Of a stretch of 64,000 nucleotides of DNA, positions 12,536 through 32,234 are shown in pieces. The stretch covers positions 182,568,508-182,632,507 of the forward strand of contig NC_133661.1 of NCBI RefSeq assembly GCF_037893015.1, written 5' to 3'. The translations under genes and the position numbers were made by a program. The notes under the pieces are model-generated. The model did not search any database. It was given only the letters and a program-made list of their open reading frames with translations, and was not told where the DNA came from. Position 1 is the first letter of the stretch, and each line of letters starts with the position of its first letter. This DNA comes from Macrotis lagotis (lineage: Eukaryota; Chordata; Mammalia; Peramelemorphia; Peramelidae).

Positions 12536-13089
12536 AAAAGTTAACATTGAGATGAACTAAAATTCTGATCAGATATGTCAATATTAGTACCACAGAGTCA
12601 AAGTGAAAGAACACATTCCTCCAGTTCTGCTAATCAATAAACTTGGGGAATTGGGGAATAGAGTTGGGTGTCTATGTTTCAAACAAAACATTTTTATTCC
12701 TATTATTTCTCTGCAAAAACTATTGATGGATTAGAGATATGAGAAAAGAGAATTAGGGACCACAGAACAAAAGATCATCATAGAGTTACTGTATAATTAC
12801 AATTAATCTTTTTGGTCCATACTTTTCTCAAGAATAATCTATTCTTGCTTCCTCTATTTGTTACCCTACCTTCCTTAGTCCTCTTCAATGTGCCTTCCAT
12901 GCTCAAAGTTCCACTGAAATTACTGCCTAGAAAATTATCACTGGCCAAATTCAGTAGCCTTTTCTAAAGGACACTTGGTCTCCTTGGTCCCTGCAGCACT
13001 GACCTTTGTAAAGTAAAGGCACTGGACTAGGAGATCTCTGAGGTCCTGTCCTTCAAGCTATAAATCCTATGATCTTTTGATGTTATCTC

Positions 13090-14390
13090 CTAACCTCCCT
13101 ATGCTTGGCTTCCTGAACTCAGATCTTTTATCATTTTCTTTCTCCTTTCCCCGCAAATGTAGTTTTTTCCCTAATATTCTGTCCTCAACACTTTCTCAGT
13201 AATCTTACTCAGTTATCACCTGTATACAGATTATTCAAATTTATCTAACCTCTTTCTTGAACTGTAGCTCTGAATTTTTAATTATGTTGGACATTTCCTT
13301 CTACTTGTCCCATTGAAGACATGTCTCAAGGTGTTTAAAACCAAACACCTCTCCAGGTTCCTTTCTCAAAAAGGTAACTTCTTTTGATTTACTTGTTTCT
13401 ATTAATGGTCTTAGCATTTCCCCAGTCCACCCATGTTTGTAACTTAATTGTTTGGTTTGTCTTCTTTATTCGCTCTTCCCTTTCCTTCATGCCATCTATT
13501 CCCATCCAGTTAGTTGCCATGTATTTCCGTTTTCTTTCAAGCTGTATTTTACATCTTGCTCTTTAATTTCCACTGCTTGCTAACCATCTTCAGACTTCTC
13601 ACTTCATGCCTATGGATGCTGTAATTCTGAAAGCTTTTTGCCATTACAATCTAATGCTAAAACAATCTTTCCAAAATATTAACTTTGATTCTTTCACTTT
13701 TATACTCATAAATAAATCTCTCTGACTTTTGAATAAGTCCAGAACTTAAGAAGCATAGTGTCCCTTAGTGGATAGAGAATTAGCCTCAGATAGGAAGACC
13801 TGAGTTTGAATGCTGCTTCTGACACCTGCTGGCTTATGTTATCCTTAAACCGCTCAGTTCCCTAAGAACCTGTCTAAGGATATTTAAAAAAAGGAAGTGC
13901 TGAAGTGAATTGGTTGAGGCTTCAAAATTCCAATTTTTCAATTGGTATTCAAGACTTTCCATAATTTAGTTTCAATCTACCTTTCTAACCTCCTTCCATA
14001 CTAGTCCCATATATGAACCCAATGCTTAGACCCAGTGATTTGCTTCCAGTATTTTATTTTTGTACATATCTTTGCCTTTTCTCATGCTGTTACATCCATT
14101 TAGAATACTTTCCCCTCCTCTAAATCTTATTTTCCCAAATTCTATTTAATGTTTCAGTACTCCTCTTAGATGTTGCCTCTTCCAGGAAGCTTTCTTTGAT
14201 AACCAAACTGGAATTGATTATTTCCTCAACTGAACTTTTGAAGCATCTTATGGATCTTTCAAAGCACATACCTGTTATATTTTCCATTCTATAGCAGAGA
14301 CTCCTTAAAGGCAGGGATTATACCTTTGTATTTCCCAGTATCTTGCACCTAGTGTCTAAAAATGTTTGTTGAATATGTGAAACACTATTG
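13090..14390 (+). repeat. L2 LINE 3' end, sense, interrupted by a SINE
   Basis: The second half carries the classic L2 3' order: tttcaatctacctttctaac, ttgccttttctcatgctgtt, gttgcctcttccaggaagct, ccttaaaggcagggattata and aatgtttgttgaat. The upstream part (13140-13730) fits the body of the same element. A MAR1/MIR-like SINE at 13740-13880 interrupts it. Confidence 0.8.
13740..13880 (+). repeat. MAR1/MIR-type SINE inside L2
   Basis: It has tagtggatagagaattagcc, gaagacctgagtttgaatgc and cttctgacacctgctgg, the tRNA-related head of a CORE-type SINE. It lies in the middle of the L2 relic. Confidence 0.65.
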
Positions 14391-14399
14391 AGCGTTTAG

Positions 14400-15620
14400 T
14401 AGACCTTTATATGAGATATTAAGATATCTTCTAAGGATTTATTTTGTGAGTAAATATATGGCATATTGCATTATAACATAGCATGGGCTAAATGATAGGT
14501 GAGTGGTATGTTTTCCTCTGCCACACATAGGCAATAAGAACAACATATTCATAAATGGCAGTCAATAGAGGTGGGATATTTGGGTAAGGCTTGTGTGATG
14601 AGACCGAAATTAGACTTTGAAAAAGAAAAACTCAAAGATTAGGAATTTCCTATTCATTTTGAGAAACAGTACAATGCAAAATATAAACAAGATCATAGCA
14701 CAGTAAAGAGAAAACTGGGGTTAAGGAATCACATTCAAGACCTGATTTTGGCACATTTCAGCTATTTGCTTTAGACAAGTATTTCTGAGTCTCAGTTTTT
14801 CTTCATATATCTATACATCTGTTTTTAGTAGATGTTGGTAAAATTGATTTTATAGCAAAATCTGTCACCCATTTTAAAAATTTACTGTTTTTTAACACCA
14901 TTTAAATTTTCCCTTATATTCCTTTACAGAGAGTGTATTTTCATATAATAGAATTTTTTTAAAGAAGAAAAATTAATAAGGAAAAAATCAGTGGGGTTTT
15001 GGTTTCTCAGCACAAAAGAACTATGGAGGGTTTTATCTCAAACCATTGCATTATCAAGAAACTAGATAGGAAATATGGGACAAATAAGGGAAGTGACTTA
15101 ACAGCAGATGCTGGACATGTGTTTGATATTCCTTTAATTGAAATAATTGTCATGTGTTTAGTCTTAGCCCTTTTCCCTTTCAAGGAGGTAAGCTTATTTT
15201 GAAGCTATTTGGTTTGATTTAGGTTTTTTTGATTCTTTTTAAAATGTATTTTAACCTGTGGTGCAAAAAGCAGAAAATCTAGCTGGATCGACTATGTGTA
15301 TATTTGCTTTTTGTAATTTGACTTTTTATTTATAACAGCACTGACTAGAGAGGTGAGATTTTTTTGAAACAGACTTATATGGTCCTTTGAATATAGAGAG
15401 ACATATAGAAGTTTTTTGTCATGAAAACAACAGCATCATTTTATGTTTGTTTTCAAATGAAAATTGAACTGAACCACAATCTCATTTTAAGTGATCTCAA
15501 TGTGGCTTCTAGTCTCAGGTGTTACCAAGAGTCTTTGGCAGATAAGGAGCCATAAAATCTGATCTCATAAATAATTTCAGTGGTGTGATCCTTAGATTGC
15601 AGAAAGAGAGAATATATGTA
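14400..15620. other. intergenic, no gene recognised
   Basis: A weak MIR-like stretch lies near 14700-14790. The open frame at 14999-15202 has no family resemblance or splice context and I do not call it a gene. Confidence 0.4.
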
Positions 15621-15674
15621 GGTGTGTGTTTGTGTGTGTGTGTGCGTGTATGTGCGTGTGTGTATACACACACA
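15621..15674 (+). repeat. (TG)n then (CA)n microsatellite
   Basis: A TG-rich run with tgcg interruptions turns into tatacacacacac, so the unit is partly self-complementary. Confidence 0.9.
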
Positions 15675-16540
15675 TCTGGGTTTTTTGTTTTTTGCTTTTT
15701 TTTTTAAAGAATACTGTTTATTTTCTTGGAGCCCTCCAATGCTGGTTGTTTGTGTTCTGTGAGTCTTTGTAACCAAGAACTTTTTTTAAAAAGTCACTTA
15801 TTTAAAGGAATTGGGCAGGAATACTGAATATCAGTAATGTATCAACAACAGGAACACAATGTTTCTAAATACCAGTAACAATACGAAGTATGAAGAATTC
15901 GCCAAAAGTAACTTAAAATGTGGTTATAGGTCAGTCAAGTTTTCACACATTTAAACAGTCTTTCTCTTTGAGCTTGTGGTATCTGTTACAACTGTTACTG
16001 GAAAATTGTGTTTTTTTATTTTGATAGATTGGCAAACTATTTACTGCTTTTAGAAGTGTTCCCGGCATCCTGAAAAATTGCCAATTGCTATGCAATGGAT
16101 AAATTTGATTTACAGAGAACTATAAAGTTAAAAGCTTGTCTAAGTACTATGAATCAGTGCTCACCAGCCAATTCAGCTTGTATTTATAAAATATATGGGA
16201 ATTAACAAACCTGTGACAAAATGTGTTTTTTCAAGAATATATTTGTTACACAGATTCTTGTTACACTAATACTTGAAACTTGTGCCTTATGGTATTGTTA
16301 TTAACAATCATGTTATATATATTTTAGTTATACTTTTGGAATTTGAACACTGGGGTGCATGGATGTGTGTATGAAAGTTTTGAAAGATCCATCCTATTTT
16401 CCTGAAAAATGTGATATAACCATTTTTTATAAGATTTTAAGATTTTATGACTTTTTTAAAAAATAAAATTGCCTTTGCCTTTCCCTCATGTATAAAATTA
16501 ACAAGACATTCAGCTATGGAACTACTTACCTTAAATTGTA
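15675..16540. other. AT-rich intergenic DNA, nothing recognised
   Basis: No repeat family, RNA gene or coding signal that I can support. Confidence 0.4.
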
Positions 16541-16687
16541 TGTTTGTTTTTTGCTAGGCAATGGGGTTAAGTGGCTTGCCCAAGGTCACACAGCTAGGTA
16601 ATTATTACATGTCTGAGACTGGATTTGAACCCAGGTTCTCCTGACTCCAGGGCCAGTGTTTTACCCACTGCGCCACCTAGCTGCCCC
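16541..16687 (-). repeat. tRNA-derived marsupial SINE, reverse orientation
   Basis: Ends in gcgccacctagctgcccc. The 11-base flank ccttaaattgt occurs on both sides, a clear target-site duplication. Confidence 0.95.
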
Positions 16688-16742
16688 TTAAATTGTTAAT
16701 AAATATTAAATAACATCAAAAAGAAAAAAGAAAAAATTAGCA

Positions 16743-16882
16743 GGGCGGCTAGGTGGTGCAGTGGATAGAGCAGTGGCCCTGGAGTCAGGAGTTCAAATCC
16801 GTCCTCAGACACTTAATAATTACCTAGCTGTGTGGCCTTGGGCAAGCCACTTAACCCCATTGCCTTGCAAAATCTTAAAAAT
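16743..16882 (+). repeat. tRNA-derived marsupial SINE
   Basis: Starts gggcggctaggtggtgcagt and ends ccttgcaaaatctta. It is slightly shortened inside (cagga is directly joined to gttcaaatcc) and is the second of four SINEs within 750 bases. Confidence 0.93.
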
Positions 16883-16884
16883 CA

Positions 16885-17027
16885 GGAAGCAGCTAGGTGT
16901 TGCAGTGGATAGAGCACTGGCTCTGGAGTCATGAGTACCTGAGTTCAAATCCAGCCTCAGACATGTAATAATTACCTAGCTGTGTGACCTTGGGCAAGTC
17001 ACAATCCCTTTGCCTTGTTAAAAAAAT
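16885..17027 (+). repeat. tRNA-derived marsupial SINE
   Basis: Starts ggaagcagctaggtgttgca and directly follows the tail of the preceding copy in the same orientation. Confidence 0.92.
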
Positions 17028-17115
17028 CAGCAAAATCGATCAATAAAATTGGAAAAAATTGACAGTTATATAGTTCTGTACTTGTGGACCCTGCTTCTGC
17101 AAGAGTATAGGTAGA

Positions 17116-17290
17116 GGGGTGACTAGGAGTTGTAGTGGATTGAGCACTGGCCCTGGAGTCAGGAGTACCTGAGTTCAAATCCAGCCTCAGACACCTAGCT
17201 GTGTGGCCTTGGGCAAGCCACTTAACCCCATTGCCTTGCAATAAAAAAAACCTAAAAAAAAAGTTCAAGCTATAAAAAAAGATACAAAAA
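17116..17290 (+). repeat. tRNA-derived marsupial SINE
   Basis: Starts ggggtgactaggagttgtag; the part between cctcagacac and ctagctgtgtgg is deleted. Flanks agtataggtagag on both sides mark the target-site duplication. Confidence 0.93.
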
Positions 17291-17329
17291 AAGTATAGGT
17301 AGAGCTGTCTTCTCACAACTCTTCTTTAG

Positions 17330-17625
17330 AGACAATTTTACAATGTTCACTAGAATTGTTTGTAATTATTCTTTTCATTTACATTGTTGTAGTTATGTAT
17401 ATTGTTTTCTTGACTTTGCTTTCTACTCTTGGTATCTTAGTTCACATAAGTCTTTCCACATATCTCTGTATTTATTATATTTGTTGTTCCTTACAGCAAA
17501 GTAACATTCCATTACAGTTACTTATTGCATTTTGTTGAGCTATTCTCCCACTCAATGAGCATCTACTTTGTTTCCAATTCTTTGCTACCACAAAAATTTT
17601 AGCCCTTATTTTTCAACAAAGTACT
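17330..17625 (-). repeat. old L1 relic, reverse orientation
   Basis: The phrases aacattccattacagtta, ctattctcccactcaatgag and atctactttgtttccaattc followed by tttgctaccacaaaa are the reversed end of L1 ORF2 as found in marsupial L1s. Confidence 0.6.
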
Positions 17626-17694
17626 CCCTTGATTTAAAGGAAGGGATTGGAAACAATGGTAGGAGTCATAGAAGCCATAAACCGTGATTTCTAA

Positions 17695-18210
17695 CTTCAA
17701 TAATTCAGCAACATTTGTTTATTAAGCACATACTATGTAATACAACTTTTCTAGGTACTGGGTAATTTAGATAAGAGATAGTCCTGGTTTCATGGATCTG
17801 AGTAGGTGGGATAAGGCACAAACACAGCTAACTATACAAAAATGCGATATAAGAATTGGAATTTCCAAAATTCTAATTTGGAAAACCTGATTAGAGGGAC
17901 TGGGAAGTTTCATAGAGGAGTTGGTACTTGAATGGAACTTTTAAAGACCTGGATTACAGAAGCCAAAGAATTCAATAGGAGAGGAAGGAGAGAAGACATT
18001 TCACCAAGGTGGAAAATAAAAGATGTGTTTAGGAAATGAGGGACAGTCTAGTTTGGCTGAGTAGAGAGTTTATAGAGGGTAGCCAATAAGATATAAAGAT
18101 GGAAGAGTAAAGTGGCACCAGATGAGGGAAGACCCAATGTATATGAAAGTAGAGGAGGTAAAAATGAAAATATGCTGCAAAGACAAGGAAAAAGTTGTTT
18201 TCAATAACTG
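17695..18210 (-). repeat. ancient L2-type LINE relic, reverse orientation
   Basis: It has tttgtttattaagcacatac and tatgtaat-like 3' end phrases, then the purine-rich body (agggactgggaagtttcat, gaggagttggtacttgaatg) seen in the better copy at 21730. Confidence 0.5.
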
Positions 18211-19442
18211 GTAAGGGGAGGTGTGTAGGGAAAGGAGAGAGAGGTAGAGAAGAATAAAAGAAGAAATGGTGAGAGTCTATGCTGAGAAAGAAAAAAATTA
18301 AGAAAGGAATTTAAGGCATGGAAAGAAACTAGTAGATTAAAGAAAAATTGGTCCACTCATCTCCCTACCTCTAGATAAAAATGAAGCCAGTTAAAGACCT
18401 GCTCTTTATTTAGAAAGTTAAGAATAACAACAAAAAAGTCTTTATTTTTTAGCTATGGAGGGAAGAGACGGATTAAAAAAAAAGAACTATTGCAAGGAAG
18501 TAGACAATAACTAGGAATAGAAAGAAGACAAAGCTCAATTCTTATATTTATTCAATTTTATCTGCCAAGGACAATTATGTTGGAGCTGGAAAAATTATGT
18601 TGGAGCAGATATGTTTAGTAGAAAGATAATGCTCAAGGTAACTAAAGTGGGAGGGAAAAAGTGAGAAGCAGGGCCAGGCTTATAGTCAGGAAGATCTGAA
18701 ATCAGTTCTTGACACTAACTGTGACCAGAGTAGTCACTTAATGTGTCAGCTCACTGAGACAATTCTCTAAGATAGAGTTATTAATGAGTTGTGGAACTGT
18801 ATCTGTGAAGGTAATTTCTACACGGGGAGTTCCCTACCCAGATGGAATTCTTACCTATTCTTAATGAACCAAGGCTTTTGACTCAGATCCTCTGATATCA
18901 AGAGGACTGGCAGATGAGCTACGTTTAGTGAATGTTTGAAAGCAAGGAGAATAAGAAACACAAAATAAAACAAATACTGCAGAATTAGAGAAGGGCAAAT
19001 GCCCTGATCTGCAAAAAGGGGAAGAGAATAAAGTCTGAAGATTATAGTCTAGTGAACCTGACTAATAATATATTGGTAAAAGAATGCTATCTAACATTCT
19101 TATCAATGACTTGTATTTTAAGGGTAGAGATACATGTTTATCAAATATGATTATGCAAAGCCAGAAGAGATAGATATATAATCCATTAGGGGATCTTGAC
19201 AGGTGAGAATATTGGGTCAATTCACATAAGATGAAATTTAATAGGGACACATCCTTATCAAAATGTCTTACATTTGTGTTAAAAAATTCACCCTCCTAAA
19301 TACAAAATGGTGAAGGCAGGGTTGGACATCTGAGAGAGACCTAAAAGTTTTAGTGTACTTCAAGTGCAATATAGATCAGTAAAATGATATTGTGGCCAAG
19401 AAAACATGATTTCTGGCTACATTAAGAAAGGTATGACTTTCA

Positions 19443-19598
19443 GGGGCAGCTAGATGGCATAGTGGTTAAAGCACAGGCCCTGGAGTCAGGACTACCTGGG
19501 TTCAAATCCGGTCTCAGACATTTAATAATTACCTCGCTGTGTGGCCTGGGGCAAGCCACTTAACCCCGTTTGCCTTGCAAAAACCTAAAAAGAAAAAA
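19443..19598 (+). repeat. tRNA-derived marsupial SINE nested in CR1/L3
   Basis: Full-length copy flanked by aaaggtatgactttcag on both sides (17-bp duplication), inserted in the older LINE. Confidence 0.96.
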
Positions 19599-19693
19599 GG
19601 TATGACTTTCAGAAATAAGGTGGTATCTATCTTTTTTTACTTTGCCATCATTAAACACCATCTGGATTATTTGTGTTCAGTTAGAAATGTCAC

Positions 19694-19848
19694 TTTTTTT
19701 TAATGTTTTTGCAAGGCAAACGGGGTTAAGTGGCTTGCTCCAGGCCACACAGCGAGGTAATTATTAAGTATCTGAAGCAGGATTTGAACTCAGGGAGTCC
19801 TGACTCCAAGGGCTGGTGCTCTATTCACTGCGCCACCTAGCCACCCCA
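19694..19848 (-). repeat. tRNA-derived marsupial SINE nested in CR1/L3, reverse orientation
   Basis: T-tail, then tttgcaaggcaaacggggtt and ending gccacctagccacccc. Flanks aaatgtcac and agatgtcac mark the insertion. Confidence 0.95.
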
Positions 19849-20959
19849 AGATGTCACATTTTTGAAAGGAAATTAATATTCAGGAGATTATCCAGAGTGG
19901 GCAACAAGGATGGTGAAGACTTTGAGTTCATGCCACATGAAGAATGAATGAATTGGAAATGTTTAGCTTGCAGAAAATTTGGTGGCAACATGATTGCCAT
20001 GTTCAAGTATTTAAAGGACTGTCAAATGGAAGAGAGATTGACATCTTTTGCTTAGCTTCAGAAAGAATAACTATTATGGGTGAGGTCCTGGGTAGAAGGT
20101 CAATTTAGGTACAACATAAAGAAAAACTTGATAACAGTTGAGGTTATCCAAAAGTGGAAGGGTTCTGCCACAACAAGAAGTTGTAGATCCTTCTTGTTTC
20201 AGGTCTTCAAGAAAAAGCCAAATGTCTACTTGTTGGATAAGTCATAAAATGAATTCTTTTTCAAGTAAGCTCACTGTGTTTTTCCCCAACTCCTGAGTTC
20301 TGTTAATCTGTTCATTGAAGGAGATGAAACATCCACATTTGCCACTCATTTTTGTAGGGCTGAAATAAACTTTCCCAAAGAAATTCCTCATTATATTGTA
20401 TCCTTGTTTCTCTTTATCTCAGCTCATCTTTGCAGTCCAAAGTCCTACAATCCTTATAATCTGTAGGCAAAAAAAGAAAGGTTTCTACCCTTACCCCTTT
20501 AAAACAGAATTTAGTAAGATGAGCAATTGAGAATTCATTAAAAAACACAAACCACCACACTAAAATCTCCCAAAAAAACAGATGGAATAAATTGGTGCTT
20601 TTTACTTTCTAACTCAGAACTATAGGCTTAGTTGATAATGGGGGCCATGTTTTAGATAAACTCTGTATAGTCTCTTATGCAATCAAACCTAAGTTAAATC
20701 TGAGAATATACCTTATGCTGGATACAATATGTATTGCCATGGGAAATACAAAAACATTAGTCTGATGAGATTCCTGTATTGCTTAAAATTTTAGAGTTAG
20801 GGAAACTTTTAGGAGTCATCTGGTCTAATTTTGTTACTTGGCTAAACCTTACTATTCTTATCTCCTATATATCCTTATCAAAGATACCCCCAAGATATCC
20901 CATTTCCATATTTTTGCCTATTCCTAGGAAGGGAATGCCCTATCTCCTTTGTCTGTTGA

Positions 20960-21245
20960 ATTCTTACTTTTTCTTTAAAGCCTAACTAAATTGTCACTCC
21001 CCACCCCAAGTTTCCTTTACTGTCTGTGTCAGTAATAACTTGCTCTCCATTTAACCCCTCACTTAATTGGGCAAACTTTATTTATCAAGTGTCCTTGTGT
21101 ATTTCAATTTCCTCAGGATGGAGCTTAGGCTCCTATTAGACTGTGGGTTCCACTAGGACTTATTGGATCTTTTCTAAACTTTACATCTCCTACAGCACCC
21201 AGTACATTGAGTTGTACACAGTACTTAATTGTCATTGAATTTTAG
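20960..21245 (+). repeat. L2 LINE 3'-end relic
   Basis: Shows the L2 order: aactaaattgtcactcc, ccaagtttcctttactg, then agactgtgggttccactagg and a degenerate cagtacttaattgtcattga end. Confidence 0.5.
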
Positions 21246-21729
21246 TGAAACTGAAACCTTCAGAAGTGAAGGAGACTTGACAAAAGTCACACCAAGTTCC
21301 TTTAATTCCCCGTCTTGGATACTAATATGATATGGCAGGGCAGGCAGGATGAGAAGTTGCTTACTGGTGTGATTTCAAGGGCATCAGGAAGATACTCCCA
21401 ACTAAAAATTTTCCTCCCACTCAAATACCAAAATGCTTGAAATTCCACACTTAGTGAGATATTCATTTGCCTTTTTGATAATCTTTTAGTGTGGGAGAGA
21501 CAATACATTGTCATTCATACCTATCAGTCTATAGTCTATCACATGATTTATTCCCAAGAGGGTTACCTGGGGAGCATAAAGTTTGGGAAACATACAGGAT
21601 ATTGTTAATATTACACTGACTGGTGTAAGGAAAATAGAGAAAGGAGTATAAAAATTGCCTAAGATAAACTTTCACCAGCTTCGCACCTGATCCTTTAATC
21701 AAGATATAGTATAAATAGAAAGATAAAGA

Positions 21730-22790
21730 TCTGCTCAGTCCATCAACCAGCATTTTTAAAACCTTTACTATATTCCAGGCATCATATTAAGTTCTGGAGA
21801 TACAGTGAAAGACAAATAGTCTCTACTATTAAAAAGTTCACAGTCTAATGAGGGAGTAAAATGCTAATAACTATGTTCAAACAATATATGTATATGAGTG
21901 TGTACATGTATATGTATGTGTGTATGTATATCTAAAATAAATTAGGGATAATCTCAGAGGGAAGACACCAAGGTTAAGGAGGTCAGGGAAAGACTTTTGT
22001 CAGAAGATGGGATTGTAGGTGAGACTTGAAGAAAGCCTGGGAATTCAGGATACAGTCGAGAAGGAGAGAATTCTAGGGAAGGACAGTCGGTGAAAACGCA
22101 GAAGGGAGATGGGAGAGTCATAGGCAGGGAGCAACAAGAAGGCCAATGTTTCTGGAACATAAAATAAGAAGAGGGAACTGAAGGATTTAAGATGTAAGAT
22201 TGAACATATGAGAAGGGTGTGGGTGATGAAGGGCTTTAAAAGCAAAACAAAGGATTTCATGTCTGATCCTTAAGGTAACAGGGAGCCAAGGGAGTTTATT
22301 GAGTTGAGGGGTGGCAGGTTAGATCTGTGTTTTTAGGAAGATTAATTTGACAGAGGAGTAGAGGATGGATTGGAAGGTATAGCAATTGTCCAAGTGTGAC
22401 ATGATGATGGCCTAGCCAGGATAGTTACAATGTCAGAGGAGACAATTGGGGGAAAAAGAGAAAAATAAAGGTAGAAACAATAGGACTTGGCAGCTGATTG
22501 GATATTGGGAAGAGGGGGTGTGAGGAGTTGAGGATGACACCTATATTGGGGAGCCTGGGTGACTTGGAGGATGGTGGTGTTCTCTATAGTCTTAATAGGG
22601 GAAATTTGAAAGGGGGTACAGGAGGATTTTGGAGGAGAAATGAGTAGTTTAATAAGACTAAGATATCTACAGGACACCAGTTCGATTTACTCCTAGGAGC
22701 CCAATAGGCTATTGGAGATGGAAGACTGGAGATCATATTCAGGTAGGTGCTTGGTAAAAATTCTTTTTTACTGCTTGAAAAAGCAACATT
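21730..22790 (-). repeat. L2 LINE relic with reverse-transcriptase remnant, reverse orientation
   Basis: The minus-strand frame at 22342-22677 reads LLISPPKSSC, then ILQVTQAPQ and IQSAAKSYCFYL. This is the order found after the catalytic core of L2/CR1 reverse transcriptases (LLxxPPKS, ILxVxxxxxLGV, IQSVxKSCxFYL). On the plus strand the element starts with the reversed 3' end near 21740. The same phrases recur at 28400-30200. Confidence 0.7.
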
Positions 22791-22859
22791 TTGGGGAGTT
22801 CTGAGTATAGAAATTTGCACGACAGTAATTTTGATGAAAATCTAGTTTTCAAGATAGTA

Positions 22860-23035
22860 GATATGAATTTAATGCCTTCTTTCCTCCTCCTTCTCACCCA
22901 CTATACATTTCATGAGAGCAGGGACTTGCATGTACCCTGAAATGAATTTACATTAGTCTAGAAAATTGTTCTGTATACAGTAGGCACTTAAGTTGAAGGA
23001 ATAGGTGGATGAACGCATCAATGAATAATAAAGGA
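22860..23035 (+). repeat. L2-type 3' end fragment
   Basis: The phrases catgagagcagggacttgca and cagtaggcacttaagttgaa resemble the terminal part of L2. The fragment is short. Confidence 0.4.
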
Positions 23036-23119
23036 CCACAGGAAAGAAAAGAAGGTTTATTTGAGAGAATGGGTCAGCATATTTGCTTCAAGAAAGCAAT
23101 AAAGATAATCCGTTCCTAA

Positions 23120-23192
23120 CGAGCCAGCCAGGAGTCGAACCTGGAATCTTCTGATCCGTAGTCAGACGCGTTATCCATTGCGCCACTGGCCC
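23120..23192 (-). tRNA. tRNA-Arg (anticodon ACG)
   Basis: Read on the minus strand, the 73-nt sequence folds as a complete cloverleaf. The 5' arm GGGCCAG pairs with CTGGCTC, and the anticodon loop CTACGGA carries ACG, decoding CGU and, through inosine, CGC/CGA. The T arm holds GGTTCGACTCC, an intact B box. The A box TGGCGCAATGG is typical for Arg tRNAs. There is no intron, CCA is not encoded (as expected in eukaryotes), and the discriminator base is G. A four-T stop is not immediate; TTTT occurs about 70 nt downstream. The gene points away from PRMT5, whose ATG lies 371 bases to the right. I recall the same arrangement in human at 14q11.2. Confidence 0.97.
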
Positions 23193-23329
23193 ACGGATGA
23201 AAAAAGTGTTGCAGTAGCACCTCTTCAAGAGAATACCGCAGGGCTTCATGGGGGATGTAGTTTTTCATTTGGATCTGTTTCAAGTCATCTGCATAAAACC
23301 AGAGGGAAGGGAGACTCTATTCACAAGAG

Positions 23330-23562
23330 GGGCCCTGGGATTGGCAGGTCTCTAGGTCTCCGGCCGTTCATCACGGCACCACCACCTGATTGGCAGGGAA
23401 GCTCACCCACCGCCCCGCCCACCCCCCCATCGCTGAGTGGAAGAAGACACTCGGGTTGTTAAGGAGACTCCTCCCGCCTCCTCGGGAAACCCGGCTTTTT
23501 CCGAGCTCTGCCATTGGCTGTTGTTATCCAGGGGTCCCGGCGCGGACAACGTGAGGGGAAAA
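23330..23562 (+). promoter_or_regulatory. PRMT5: CpG-island promoter of PRMT5 with inverted CCAAT boxes
   Basis: A GC-rich block begins here and runs through exon 1 to about 24080. ATTGG (reverse CCAAT, NF-Y type) occurs at 23340, 23389 and 23513, and Sp1-like ccccgcccaccccc near 23414. There is no TATA box. NF-Y control of PRMT5 is known in mammals. The start is probably close to 23530, giving a short leader. Confidence 0.75.
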
Positions 23563-31625
<8,063 letters not shown>

Positions 31626-32002
31626 TGCTGCCTGCTAGGACCCAAAGTCTAGGAACCAGGAACCAGGAACCAGCTCCCAGTTCCCCTATAGCACTGAAAG
31701 AACCAGTAATTATTCCCTAGGGCAGGGTCGTTGTTGCTATTCGTTAGATCCAGGGTATCCTCATCAGCTTTTCCTGTCTTGTGTAAAGGTTGGTAAAAGG
31801 GCAGAGTTAATTAAAGTGCCCCCCAGTCCTATTCTGTGATAAAAGATCCTGGGCTAGGAAACACTCTGCAGAATGTGAAGCTACAGGGACGTCACAGCTT
31901 TTAGGGCTTCCTGGAGCAAACCCTGAGAACACTGGACTGAGTGATTTTCAACCTTGCCCAACTCTGTGTTCCTCTTGGTTCTTTTATGTCAAAGGAAATT
32001 CA

Positions 32003-32008
32003 AATAAA
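32003..32008 (+). promoter_or_regulatory. PRMT5: PRMT5 polyadenylation signal
   Basis: AATAAA in the phrase ttcaaataaagtaaag, about 380 bases after the stop codon. No other canonical hexamer lies between. Confidence 0.8.
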
Positions 32009-32234
32009 GTAAAGTTATAGCCCTTTCTGCCCCCGCTCACCCTTGACCCTGCCTCTGATTCTCAGGACCTGATATAAACTGTCACATTCATTTCTAGGCC
32101 AGGAGCCAAATCCTGAAATCACCTGAGTGAGAGCCATTCTTGTTCCATAATCAGGAAGTTGAATTGTGCTTTCTTTTGGCCCTTGTCAGTTGGGATAAAC
32201 TATTACATATCTGCCTCAGGGAAAGAATTTCAAG

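Larger units (their letters stand above)
18900..20265 (+). repeat. CR1/L3 LINE relic carrying two nested SINEs
   Basis: In sense orientation it has agaagggcaaatgccc, a degenerate gcttatcaaatttgcagatg-like reverse-transcriptase core, then the CR1/L3 3' end (gtttagcttgcagaaaattt, catgttcaagtatttaaagg, aggtcttcaagaaaaagcc). Two SINEs at 19443 and 19694 split it. Confidence 0.65.
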
